Shown here: piece by piece, positions 15,566 to 23,941 of the stretch
How positions within the stretch are numbered: the first letter of the stretch is position 1
Layout of the letters: each line of letters starts with the position of its first letter
Position numbers and translations under genes: made by a program
The notes under the pieces: model-generated
What the model saw: only the letters and a program-made list of their open reading frames with translations
Told to the model about the DNA's origin: nothing
Databases searched by the model: none
Assembly (NCBI RefSeq): GCF_006385875.1
Contig: NZ_VFSU01000028.1
Coordinates: 124,001 to 188,000 of the forward strand
DNA from: Sandaracinobacter neustonicus
GTDB taxonomy: Bacteria; Pseudomonadota; Alphaproteobacteria; Sphingomonadales; Sphingomonadaceae
Reading direction: 5' to 3'
Length of the DNA: 64,000 bases

Positions 15566-17139
15566 GGCAGCAGCAGAACCTTGTCCGCACGGGCTGTGAG
15601 CGCGAGATCATGGGTGGCGATGATGATCGCCTGCTTGCGGGACCAGTCGGAGATCGTCCTGCGCAATTCCGCTGCCGTTTCTTCGTCCAGATCGGCGGTG
15701 GGTTCGTCCAGCAGCGTCAGCGGGCGCCCGGCAATCAGCGCGCGGGCCACGCCAATGCGCCGGCGCTCTCCGCCGGAGAGGCCGGAGCCGCGCCAGTCGA
15801 TCTCTCCGTGCAGCCCTCGCGCCTCGATCAATGGGCCGAGCGCGAGGCTGCGGGCGATGGCTTCGATAGCGTCGGGCGGGGTCTCCGGCGCGGCGAGTGC
15901 GAGGTTGGAGGCGAGCGTTCCCGCGAGGATCAGCGGCCGCTGCCCCGCCCATGCCAGCGGCGGCGGCCCGCCGGCTGCCCAGTCCAGCGTGCCGCCCGCG
16001 ATGTCGGCATGGTCGGCGATGGCAGCCAGCAGGGTGGATTTGCCTGAACCCGTCGGCCCGCGCAGCACCAGCAGGCCGGTGGCGGGCAGCTCGAACGAAA
16101 CGGGGCCGATCTCCGGCCCCTGCGGGTGCCGCACGATCAGCGCGCGCGCGGAAAGGCCGGTGAAGGGGGCCGTGCCGCTGGGGGGCAAAGGCTCCGCGAC
16201 AGCCAGCGCCGCTTCGGCGGCCTCGCCCAACTGCTTGTCATGGTAGGCGGCGGCGAGGCGGCGGAACGGCAGGTAGAATTCCGGGGCCATCGCCAGCACG
16301 AAAAAGGCCGACAACAGGGACAGGCTTTCCGGCACAGGGAAGGGCAGGATGCCCAGCAGGCTGAACCCGGCATAGATGGCGACCAGCGCCACCGCGATCG
16401 CCGCGAAAAACTCGATCACCCCGCCCGAGAGGAAGGCGATGCGCAGCGTGGCGATGGTGCGGTGGGCGAGATCGCGGCTGGCCTCCGCCATCTGCCGCAT
16501 CACCCGGTCTTCCGCGCCGAACAGGCGGATTTCCGGCAGCGCGCGCAGGCGATCGAGGAACAGCGCGTTCAGGTCGCCCAGCGCGCCCAGCTGCCGTTCC
16601 GCCGTGGCGCGGGCGGCGGTTCCCGCCAGCGCGAGGCCCGCGACGAAGGGCGGCAGGGTGAACAGCAGGATCGCCGCAGACGCCGGGCTGGCCAGCGCCA
16701 CGATCAGCGCCACGAGCAGCGGCGCAACCACGGCGGCGGAGCGCAATGGGCGGAAGCGGGCTTCATAGCCCTCCAGCATCTCGATCGAGTCCACCGCGCG
16801 GCTGACGTCTTCGCCCGTCAGCCTAGTGGCGCGCGGGGCGGCCAGCAGCGCGGGCCAGTGCCGGGCGCGCTCGGCGGATTTGCGGGCGATTGCCGCCCTC
16901 AGGCCCAGATCGGTGGCAACCCATTGCGCGCCGGCGCGCAGCAGCCCGCCCGCCCCCAGCAGCAGGGCCGCCAGCCACATCGGCGGCACCGCGCCCAGCC
17001 ATTGCGGCGTGCCCGCCACCGCCGCCACGCCCAGCGCAAGGCCGCCCGCCGCCAGCGCCGCGCCAAGCGCGTCTGCCGCCCAGGATGCGGTTGCTGCATG
17101 GCTGCCATGGCGGGGGGTGCGCGGTTCTGTCGCTGTCAT
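15562..17139 (-). CDS. cydD: Thiol reductant ABC exporter subunit CydD
   Basis: Half-transporter of 525 aa, first gene of the cydDC operon. It has a membrane domain (for example GVIEFFAAIAVALVAIYAGF and GILPFPVPESLSLLSAFFVL) and an ATPase domain with Walker A GPTGSGKST, signature LSGGERRRIGVARAL, Walker B TLLDEPTADLD and H-loop ATHD. EFFAAIAVALVA followed by the periplasmic FPVPESL loop is typical of CydD. The start at 17139 is chosen because the longer open frame runs back across the divergent promoter and into the start of cydA. Works with CydC on the inner membrane. Confidence 0.87.
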   Translation of the reverse strand: MTATEPRTPRHGSHAATASWAADALGAALAAGGLALGVAAVAGTPQWLGAVPPMWLAALLLGAGGLLRAGAQWVATDLGLRAAIARKSAERARHWPALLAAPRATRLTGEDVSRAVDSIEMLEGYEARFRPLRSAAVVAPLLVALIVALASPASAAILLFTLPPFVAGLALAGTAARATAERQLGALGDLNALFLDRLRALPEIRLFGAEDRVMRQMAEASRDLAHRTIATLRIAFLSGGVIEFFAAIAVALVAIYAGFSLLGILPFPVPESLSLLSAFFVLAMAPEFYLPFRRLAAAYHDKQLGEAAEAALAVAEPLPPSGTAPFTGLSARALIVRHPQGPEIGPVSFELPATGLLVLRGPTGSGKSTLLAAIADHADIAGGTLDWAAGGPPPLAWAGQRPLILAGTLASNLALAAPETPPDAIEAIARSLALGPLIEARGLHGEIDWRGSGLSGGERRRIGVARALIAGRPLTLLDEPTADLDEETAAELRRTISDWSRKQAIIIATHDLALTARADKVLLLP

Positions 17140-17227
17140 CGCTTCGGGTTTGAGATTAGGAAAGCTGCATATACTATGACTCGAGCGACGGGCAATCGAC
17201 TCGCCGCCCGCCATGTAGGGGTATTCC
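17140..17227. promoter_or_regulatory. Divergent cydDC / cydABX promoter region
   Basis: 88 bases hold both promoters. A TATACT hexamer at about 17170 is a candidate -10 element for cydA, and the reverse strand offers TAGTAT at the same place for cydDC. No FNR/CRP-type TTGAT-N4-ATCAA site was found, so the expected low-oxygen control is not explained by a visible operator. Confidence 0.45.
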
Positions 17228-18811
17228 ATGGTCGATCTGGCCGTTGTCGAAATGTCCCGCCTGCAGTTCGCGCTGACGGCGATGTACCATTTCCTGTTCG
17301 TTCCGCTCACGCTGGGGCTGTCGTTCCTGCTGGTGATCTTCGAAAGCGTCTATGTGATGACCGGCAAGGCGGTGTGGCGCGACGCCACCCGTTTCTGGGG
17401 AAAGCTGTTCGGAATCAACTTCGTGCTGGGGGTTGCCACCGGCATCACCATGGAGTTCCAGTTCGGCACCAACTGGTCCTACTACAGCCACTATGTGGGG
17501 GACATTTTCGGCGCGCCGCTGGCCATCGAGGGGCTGATGGCCTTCTTCCTTGAGGCCACCTTCGTGGGGCTGATGTTCTTCGGCTGGGACAAGCTGTCGC
17601 GGGTGGGGCATTTGTTCGTGACGTTCATGGTGGCGCTGGGCACCAACCTGTCTGCGCTGTGGATTCTGGTGGCCAATGGCTGGATGCAGAACCCGGTCGG
17701 CTCGCGCTTCAACCCGGATACGATGCGGATGGAAGTGTCTGATTTCATGGCGGTTCTGATGAACCCCGTGGCGCAGGCGAAGTTCGTGCACACGGTGTCC
17801 GCCGGTTATGTGACGGGTTCCGTGTTCGTGCTGGGGATCGCCAGCTGGTATCTGCTGAAAGGGCGGTTCCTGCCGATTGCCCGGCGCAGCTTCGTGGTGG
17901 CGGCGGCCTTCGGGCTTGCCGGTTCTTTGTCTGTCGTCGTGCTGGGGGATGAATCCGGCTATGCGCTGACGGACAACCAGAAGATGAAGCTCGCCGCGAT
18001 TGAGGCGATGTGGGAAACCGAACCCGCGCCCGCCGGGCTGACGATCTTCGGCATTCCAGACAAAGCCAATCAGGTGACGCACTTCGAAGTGAAGATCCCG
18101 GCCGTGCTGGGGCTGATCGCCACCCGCTCGCTGATGGGTGAAGTGACGGGCATTCGCGAACTGGTGGAAACCGCCGAAGTGCGGGTGCAGCGCGGCATCC
18201 TCGCCTATGATGCGGTGGAAACGCTGAAAAAGGATCGCAGCAACGTCGCCGCGCGGGAGCAGTTCGAACTGCACAAGGCGGACCTTGGCTATGCCATGCT
18301 GCTGAAGCGCTTCGTGGATGATCCGCGCGCGGCGACCAAGGCCGATATCGAGCAGGCGGCGTGGAGCACGGTGCCCAATGTGCCGGTGATCTTCTGGCTG
18401 TTCCGCGGCATGGCGGGGCTGGGCTTCTTCTTCATCGCCTTCTTCGGCACCGCCTTCTGGATGGCCAGCAAGCGCCGCTTCAACGTGCGCTGGTTCCAGA
18501 AGCTGGCCGTGGCGGTGATCCCGCTGCCCTGGCTGGCGGCGGAAATGGGCTGGGTGCTGGCCGAATATGGCCGCCAGCCCTGGGCGGTGGAAGGCGCGCT
18601 GCCCACCTTCCTTGCCTCGTCCAGCCTGACGCTGCCGCAGATCTGGACGACCATCGGCGGCTTCACGCTGGCCTATGGCATATTGGCGGTGATCATGGTG
18701 CGGCTGATGCTGGCGGCGATCCGCCACGGGCCGGACAGGGGCACGGAACGCGGCCCGGCCGCCGATGAAGATCGCGCGCGCGGGGCCTTTGTTCCGCTGC
18801 CGGCCGAATAA
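17228..18811 (+). CDS. cydA: Cytochrome bd ubiquinol oxidase subunit I
   Basis: Main haem-bearing subunit of the high-affinity quinol oxidase, inner membrane, 527 aa. The three haem ligands sit two residues later than in E. coli: H21 (MYHFLFVPLTLGL), H188 (KFVHTVSAGY) and M395 (LFRGMAGLGF). The GRQPW signature is present in LAEYGRQPWAVEG. The stretch between residues about 250 and 385 is long, as in the long Q-loop (E. coli-like) class. An AGGGG site precedes the ATG. It leads the cydA-cydB-cydX operon, which the spacing (12 and 13 bases) shows to be co-transcribed. Confidence 0.96.
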   Translation: MVDLAVVEMSRLQFALTAMYHFLFVPLTLGLSFLLVIFESVYVMTGKAVWRDATRFWGKLFGINFVLGVATGITMEFQFGTNWSYYSHYVGDIFGAPLAIEGLMAFFLEATFVGLMFFGWDKLSRVGHLFVTFMVALGTNLSALWILVANGWMQNPVGSRFNPDTMRMEVSDFMAVLMNPVAQAKFVHTVSAGYVTGSVFVLGIASWYLLKGRFLPIARRSFVVAAAFGLAGSLSVVVLGDESGYALTDNQKMKLAAIEAMWETEPAPAGLTIFGIPDKANQVTHFEVKIPAVLGLIATRSLMGEVTGIRELVETAEVRVQRGILAYDAVETLKKDRSNVAAREQFELHKADLGYAMLLKRFVDDPRAATKADIEQAAWSTVPNVPVIFWLFRGMAGLGFFFIAFFGTAFWMASKRRFNVRWFQKLAVAVIPLPWLAAEMGWVLAEYGRQPWAVEGALPTFLASSSLTLPQIWTTIGGFTLAYGILAVIMVRLMLAAIRHGPDRGTERGPAADEDRARGAFVPLPAE

Positions 18812-18823
18812 GGAGTTCAGGCG

Positions 18824-19972
18824 ATGCCCATTCCCTTCGATTATGAAACGCTGCGGCTGATCTGGTGGCTGCTGCTGGGTGTGCTGCTGATCGGCTTCGC
18901 GCTGACGGACGGCTTCGATCTTGGCGTGGCCGCCGTGCTGCCCTTCGTTGCCCGCACGGATGAAGAGCGGCGGCTGGTGATCAACAGCATCGGTGCCACA
19001 TGGGAAGGCAATCAGGTGTGGTTCATTCTGGGCGGCGGCGCGATCTTCGCGGCATGGCCCTTTGTCTATGCCATCAGCTTTTCCGGCTTCTATCTGGCGA
19101 TGTTCCTGGTGTTGATGGCGCTGATCCTGAGGCCCGTCGGCTTCAAATATCGATCCAAGAAAGACGATCCGAAATGGCGCGCCCGCTGGGATTGGGCGCT
19201 GTTCGTGGGCGGCTTCGTGCCCGCGCTGGTGTTCGGTGTGGCGGTTGGCAATGTGCTGAAGGGCGTGCCCTTCCATCTGGACAGCGACCTGCGCGCCTTC
19301 TGGGATGGCGGACTGCTGGACCTGTTCACCCCCTTCACCCTGCTGGCCGGGCTGCTCTCTGTGGCGATGCTGGTGCTGCACGGCGCGGGCTGGCTCAGCC
19401 TGAAGATCGAGCATGGGCCGGTGCTGGAACGGGCGCGGCGCATCGGGCTGGGCGCGGGCGTGCTGGCGATTCTTCTGTTCGCGGCCGGGGGCTTGTTCGT
19501 CGCCATGGGCGACATGGGCGTGGCGATTGCCGATGGCGTCGATCCCAACGGCCCGTCCAACCCGTTAATCCATGGGGCAACTGCCGCGCCCGGCGCGTGG
19601 CTGGCCAATTATGGCAAGCATCCGTGGATGCTGATCGCGCCGCTGCTGGGCTTTGCCGGGCCGCTGCTGGCGATGCTGGGCATTGCCCGGCGCTGGGATC
19701 TGGGCGTGTTCCTCGGCTCGTCGCTGGGGGTGGTGGGGATCATTTCCACCGTGGGCCTGTCGATGTTCCCGGTGATCCTGCCCAGCACGGTGGATGCGGC
19801 TTCCAGCCTCACGGTGTGGAACGCCTCCTCCAGCCATCTCACGCTGTGGATCATGCTGCTGGCGACGCTGATCTTCCTGCCGCTGGTGCTGCTGTATACG
19901 GCGTGGGTGTACAAGGTGCTGTTCGGGCGGGTGACGACGGACGACGTCCGTTCCTCCGCAGACTTTTACTGA
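18824..19972 (+). CDS. cydB: Cytochrome bd ubiquinol oxidase subunit II
   Basis: Inner-membrane partner of CydA, 382 aa. It has the N-terminal YETLRLIWWLLLGVLLIGFA, the conserved TDGFDLGVAAVLPF and GNQVWFILGGGAIFAAWP segments, and about nine hydrophobic segments. An AAGGAG site stands 8 bases before the ATG. Length fits the family (E. coli 379 aa). Expressed with cydA and cydX. Confidence 0.96.
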   Translation: MPIPFDYETLRLIWWLLLGVLLIGFALTDGFDLGVAAVLPFVARTDEERRLVINSIGATWEGNQVWFILGGGAIFAAWPFVYAISFSGFYLAMFLVLMALILRPVGFKYRSKKDDPKWRARWDWALFVGGFVPALVFGVAVGNVLKGVPFHLDSDLRAFWDGGLLDLFTPFTLLAGLLSVAMLVLHGAGWLSLKIEHGPVLERARRIGLGAGVLAILLFAAGGLFVAMGDMGVAIADGVDPNGPSNPLIHGATAAPGAWLANYGKHPWMLIAPLLGFAGPLLAMLGIARRWDLGVFLGSSLGVVGIISTVGLSMFPVILPSTVDAASSLTVWNASSSHLTLWIMLLATLIFLPLVLLYTAWVYKVLFGRVTTDDVRSSADFY

Positions 19973-19985
19973 AGAAGGGCCTGCC

Positions 19986-20099
19986 ATGTGGTATTTTACC
20001 TGGATATTGGGCCTCGGCCTTGCAGTGGGCTTCGGCATCCTGAACGGCATGTGGCATGAATTCCACGCCGATGATGATGGCGAGACGTGGTGGGAATAA
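19986..20099 (+). CDS. cydX: Cytochrome bd small subunit CydX (37 aa)
   Basis: Very small gene 13 bases after cydB with an AAGGG site. The product starts MWYFTWILGLGLAVGFGILN and ends with GMWHEFHADDDGETWWE: one membrane helix, the WYF(T/A)WILG motif and the acidic tail typical of CydX, the third subunit that stabilises haem b595/d in bd oxidase. The stop at 20097-20099 lies just upstream of, or overlaps, the start of the ArsR gene. Confidence 0.92.
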   Translation: MWYFTWILGLGLAVGFGILNGMWHEFHADDDGETWWE

Positions 20100-20125
20100 G
20101 CTCGCCGCCCGAAGCGGGCGAACTG

Positions 20126-20470
20126 ATGGCGCTGGGCCGGGATGCAGACGCGATGGCCCGCGTGCTGAAGATGCTGGCCAACCCGGACCGGCTGAAGATG
20201 CTGTGTCGAATGGGTATGGGCGACATGGACGGCGGCCGCCGCCCGACGGTGGGCGAACTGGTGACGCTGACGGGGCTGTCGCAGTCGCGCGTGTCGCAGC
20301 ATTTGTCTCTGTTGCGCGAAGCCGGAGTGGTCGCGCCGCTACGTGAAGGGCAGCAGGTGCGTTATCGACTGGCGGATGCGCAGGTGCGCGCGGTGATGGA
20401 GGCCCTGTGCGATCTGTGCGAGGTGGGGCTGCCACCCTCTGCCTTCGGCGATCCGGCGCGACAGGGTTGA
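20126..20470 (+). CDS. ArsR-family winged-helix regulator
   Basis: Regulator of about 114 aa. [17 protein letters not shown] and [33 protein letters not shown] form the helix-turn-helix and wing of the ArsR family. The first available start (GTG at 20087) would overlap cydX by 13 bases; ATG 20126 is taken as the conservative choice. Cysteines at the first helix (LKMLC) and in the C-terminal CDLCEVG could serve metal or redox sensing, but no classic ArsR metal site (CxC in the DNA-recognition helix) is present. The position at the end of the cydABX operon suggests it may respond to respiratory or redox state and could regulate the oxidase. Confidence 0.8.
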   Translation: MALGRDADAMARVLKMLANPDRLKMLCRMGMGDMDGGRRPTVGELVTLTGLSQSRVSQHLSLLREAGVVAPLREGQQVRYRLADAQVRAVMEALCDLCEVGLPPSAFGDPARQG

Positions 20471-20546
20471 ACCGAAGCGGGCGTTTCGGGACTGGAAGTT
20501 GCATAATCATGTTGCGGCGCAACAGCCTGCGTCGCACAATCGGGCC

Positions 20547-23500
20547 ATGATCAAGGCTGGCCTCCATCACCTCACCCGTTATCGCTATAGCCGCCCGGTG
20601 GCGCTGGGGCCGCAGATCGTGCGGCTGCGCCCGGCCCCGCACAGCCGCACGGCGGTGCCCAATTATTCGCTGAAGATCAGCCCTTCGAACCATTTCCTGA
20701 ACTGGCAGCAAGACCCGCATGGCAACTGGCAGGCGCGAATCGTCTTTCCCGACAAGATCGACCATTTCTCCATCGAAGTGGACCTGCTGGCGGAACTGGC
20801 CGTCATCAATCCGTTCGATTTCTTCCTCGATCCCGACGCGGAGGAGATGCCCTTCAACTACGATCCGGCGCTGAAAGAGGATCTGGCCGCCTATTTCGAA
20901 ACGGAGGAGCAGGGGCCGGAATTCGAGGCACTGGTGGCCCGCTTCGCCGGGCATGAAGGCCGCACCATCGATTTCCTTGTGGCGGTGAATCAGGCGCTGG
21001 AAAGCCGCATCGGCTATGTCGTGCGCATGGAGCCGGGCGTGCAGACGCCGGAAGACACGCTGACGCTGGCGACCGGCTCCTGCCGGGACAGTTCGTGGCT
21101 GCTGGTGCAACTGCTTCGGCGGCTGGGCTTCGCGGCGCGATTCGTCTCTGGCTACCTGATCCAGATGAAGGCCGATGTGGAGCCGAAGGTGGGGCCGAAA
21201 GGCCCGGAAGCGGACTTCACCGATCTGCACGCATGGGCGGAGGTATATATCCCCGGCGCGGGCTGGGTGGGGCTGGACCCGACATCGGGCCTGTTCGCGG
21301 GCGAAGGGCATATCCCGCTGGCGGCGACCCCGCATTACCGCTCCGCCGCGCCGATCACCGGGTTGGCCGAACCCGCCGAAGTGGATTTCCACTTCGAGAT
21401 GAGCGTGTCGCGCATTGCAGAGGCCGTGCGCATCACCAAGCCCTTCACCGATGGCCGCTGGGCCGCGCTGCTGGCGCTGGGCGACAAGGTGGACGCGGAG
21501 CTGACCGCGCAGGACGTGCGGCTGACGATGGGCGGCGAACCCACCTTCATCGCCGACAGCGATTTTCAGGCCCCGGAATGGAACAGCGCCGCCGTCGGCC
21601 CCACCAAGGCGGCTTATGCAGACAAGCTGATCCGCATGCTGCGCGCGAAGTTCGCGCCCGGATCGCTGCTGCACCATGGGCAAGGCAAATGGTATCCCGG
21701 CGAAAGCCTGCCGCGCTGGGGCTATTCCATCTATTGGCGCAAGGACGGCGTGCCGATCTGGCGCGACGAAAAGCTGCTGGCCGGGGTGCGGATGCCTGCG
21801 GAAGCCGCAACGGCAGAGGTGGACAGCGGTTCCGCCGAGCAGTTTTTGAAGGCGGCTGCGGGCAATCTGGGGCTGGAAACCGGCTTCGTGCAGCCAGTGT
21901 TCGAAGATGCGGTGGAATGGATCGTGAAAGAGGCGGAACTGCCCGCCAACACGAAGCCGGACGATCCGGCGCTGGACGATCCGGAGGTGCGCGAACGCTT
22001 CATGCGCACCTTCCAGCGCGGGCTTTCGAAGCCGGTGGGCTATGTGCTGCCGGTCCAGCGCTGGCAGGCGGTTCCGTCGAAAACCCCGCGCTGGAAAAGC
22101 GAGCAATGGAAGGTGCGGCGCGGCGCGCTGTTCGCGGTGCCGGGGGACAGTTCGCTGGGCTATCGCCTGCCGCTGGGTTCGCTGCCCTATGTGCCGGAAT
22201 CGGCCTATCCCTATATCCACCCGCGCGACACGGCAGAGCCGCGCCAGCCGATTGCCGATGTGCGCGCGCAGCAGGTGGAACGCGCCAGCGAAATGCGCGA
22301 GGCGCTGGCGGCGGAACAGGCCACCATCGCCGTGGAAGGCCCCGCCACAGCGGCGCAGCAGCGTGTGGAGCAGGTGGCGATCGAAGGCGCGGTGCGCACC
22401 GCGCTGACGGTGGAGCCGCGCGGCGATTATCTCTCCGTGTTCATCCCGCCAGTCGAATCGCTGGAGGATTATCTGGACCTCGTGGCCGCCGTGGAGAAAG
22501 TGGCCGAGGACAGCGGTCTGCCGGTGCGCATCGAAGGCTATCCGCCGCCCGCCGATCCGCGCCTGATCGTGCTGAAAGTCACCCCCGATCCGGGCGTGAT
22601 CGAAGTGAACATCCACCCCACGGGCAGCTGGCGCGAACTCGTTGAGGTGACGGAAACGCTGTATGATTGCGCCCGCGAATGTGCGCTGACGGCGGACAAG
22701 TTCATGGTGGACGGCCGCTCCATCGGCACCGGCGGCGGCAACCATATCGTGCTGGGCGGGGCCAGCCTGCTGGACAGCCCCTTCATCCGCCGCCCCGACC
22801 TGCTGAAAAGCTTTGTGCTCTACTGGCAGCGACACCCTTCGCTGTCGTACCTGTTCTCCGGCCTGTTCATCGGCCCCACCAGCCAGGCGCCGCGCATCGA
22901 CGAGGCAAGGCACGACAGCCTGTATGAACTGGAAATCGCGCTGGCACAGGTGCCGGGGCCAGAGGTGGAACAGCCGCTGCCATGGGTGGTGGACAGGCTG
23001 TTCCGCAACCTGCTGGTGGATGTGACGGGCAACACCCACCGCACCGAAATCTGCATCGACAAGCTGTTTTCCCCGGATGGCCCCACCGGGCGGCTGGGGC
23101 TGGTGGAATTTCGCGGCTTCGAGATGCCGCCGGACGCGAAGATGAGCCTTGCCCAGCAACTGCTGCTGCGCGCCTTGACGGCGATGTTCTGGAAGCACCC
23201 GCGCGAAGGCTCGCTGGTGCGCTGGGGCACGGCGCTGCACGATCGCTTCATGCTGCCGCATTTCGTCTGGGCGGATTTCCTGGAGGTGCTGGACGAGCTT
23301 CGGCAGGCGGGCTTCGATTTCGACCCTGTGTGGTTCGAAGCGCAGCGGCAGTTCCGCTTCCCGGTGCATGGCGAAGTGGAAGGCGGCGGCGTCACGCTGG
23401 AAGTGGCGCACGCGCTGGAGCCGTGGAACGTGCTGGGCGAAACCGGGGCGATCGGCGGCACGGTGCGCTATGTGGACAGCTCGACGGAGCGGTTGCAGCT

Positions 23501-23933
23501 GCGCGCCACGGGGCTGGTGCCCGGCCGCCACATCATCAGCTGCAACGGGCGGCGGGTGCCGATGCACCCCAGCGGCTCGTCCGGCGAAGCGGTGGGCGGC
23601 GTGCGCTACAAGGCGTGGGCACCCGCCAACTGCCTGCACCCGCTGATGCCCGCGCACGCGCCGCTGACCTTTGACATATTGGACAGCTGGAACGGCCGCT
23701 CGCTGGGTGGTTGTGTCTATCATGTGGCGCATCCGGGCGGACGATCCTATGACGATGTGCCGGTGAACGGCTATGAGGCGGAGGCGCGGCGGAAATCGCG
23801 CTTTCAGGATCATGGCCATTCGCCGGGGCCGCAGGAGATGCCGGCCGAGGAACTGCCGGGGGAGTTTCCGATGTCGCTTGATCTGAGGCGCCCAGCTTCA
23901 AGAGGGTTGGCCGCAAGGGGGTCTGGCCGCTGA
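20547..23933 (+). CDS. Transglutaminase-DUF2126 large protein
   Basis: 1128-aa protein with a bacterial transglutaminase N-terminal domain (residues about 3-85), a transglutaminase-like protease core with intact triad C179 (GSCRDSS), H228 (LHAWAEVY) and D244 (GLDPTSG), then a DUF2126 region of about 800 residues ([56 protein letters not shown]). This combination defines a widespread three-gene cluster with an ATP-grasp/alpha-E protein and a small transglutaminase. Comparative genomics has predicted peptide tagging or peptide synthesis and cleavage; no reaction is proven. The start is ATG 20547, which begins the [14 protein letters not shown] domain; no ribosome-binding site is obvious. Confidence 0.85.
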   Translation: MIKAGLHHLTRYRYSRPVALGPQIVRLRPAPHSRTAVPNYSLKISPSNHFLNWQQDPHGNWQARIVFPDKIDHFSIEVDLLAELAVINPFDFFLDPDAEEMPFNYDPALKEDLAAYFETEEQGPEFEALVARFAGHEGRTIDFLVAVNQALESRIGYVVRMEPGVQTPEDTLTLATGSCRDSSWLLVQLLRRLGFAARFVSGYLIQMKADVEPKVGPKGPEADFTDLHAWAEVYIPGAGWVGLDPTSGLFAGEGHIPLAATPHYRSAAPITGLAEPAEVDFHFEMSVSRIAEAVRITKPFTDGRWAALLALGDKVDAELTAQDVRLTMGGEPTFIADSDFQAPEWNSAAVGPTKAAYADKLIRMLRAKFAPGSLLHHGQGKWYPGESLPRWGYSIYWRKDGVPIWRDEKLLAGVRMPAEAATAEVDSGSAEQFLKAAAGNLGLETGFVQPVFEDAVEWIVKEAELPANTKPDDPALDDPEVRERFMRTFQRGLSKPVGYVLPVQRWQAVPSKTPRWKSEQWKVRRGALFAVPGDSSLGYRLPLGSLPYVPESAYPYIHPRDTAEPRQPIADVRAQQVERASEMREALAAEQATIAVEGPATAAQQRVEQVAIEGAVRTALTVEPRGDYLSVFIPPVESLEDYLDLVAAVEKVAEDSGLPVRIEGYPPPADPRLIVLKVTPDPGVIEVNIHPTGSWRELVEVTETLYDCARECALTADKFMVDGRSIGTGGGNHIVLGGASLLDSPFIRRPDLLKSFVLYWQRHPSLSYLFSGLFIGPTSQAPRIDEARHDSLYELEIALAQVPGPEVEQPLPWVVDRLFRNLLVDVTGNTHRTEICIDKLFSPDGPTGRLGLVEFRGFEMPPDAKMSLAQQLLLRALTAMFWKHPREGSLVRWGTALHDRFMLPHFVWADFLEVLDELRQAGFDFDPVWFEAQRQFRFPVHGEVEGGGVTLEVAHALEPWNVLGETGAIGGTVRYVDSSTERLQLRATGLVPGRHIISCNGRRVPMHPSGSSGEAVGGVRYKAWAPANCLHPLMPAHAPLTFDILDSWNGRSLGGCVYHVAHPGGRSYDDVPVNGYEAEARRKSRFQDHGHSPGPQEMPAEELPGEFPMSLDLRRPASRGLAARGSGR

Positions 23934-23941
23934 ACACCTCC

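Noticed and set aside
17140-17227. FNR box in the cyd promoter
   Set aside because: No TTGAT-N4-ATCAA or close variant was found on either strand.
19851-23819. Very long minus-strand open frame opposite the DUF2126 gene
   Set aside because: Third-position GC bias on the plus strand creates it; the product is rich in Arg, His and Gln, with no domain, while the plus strand has intact transglutaminase and DUF2126 motifs.
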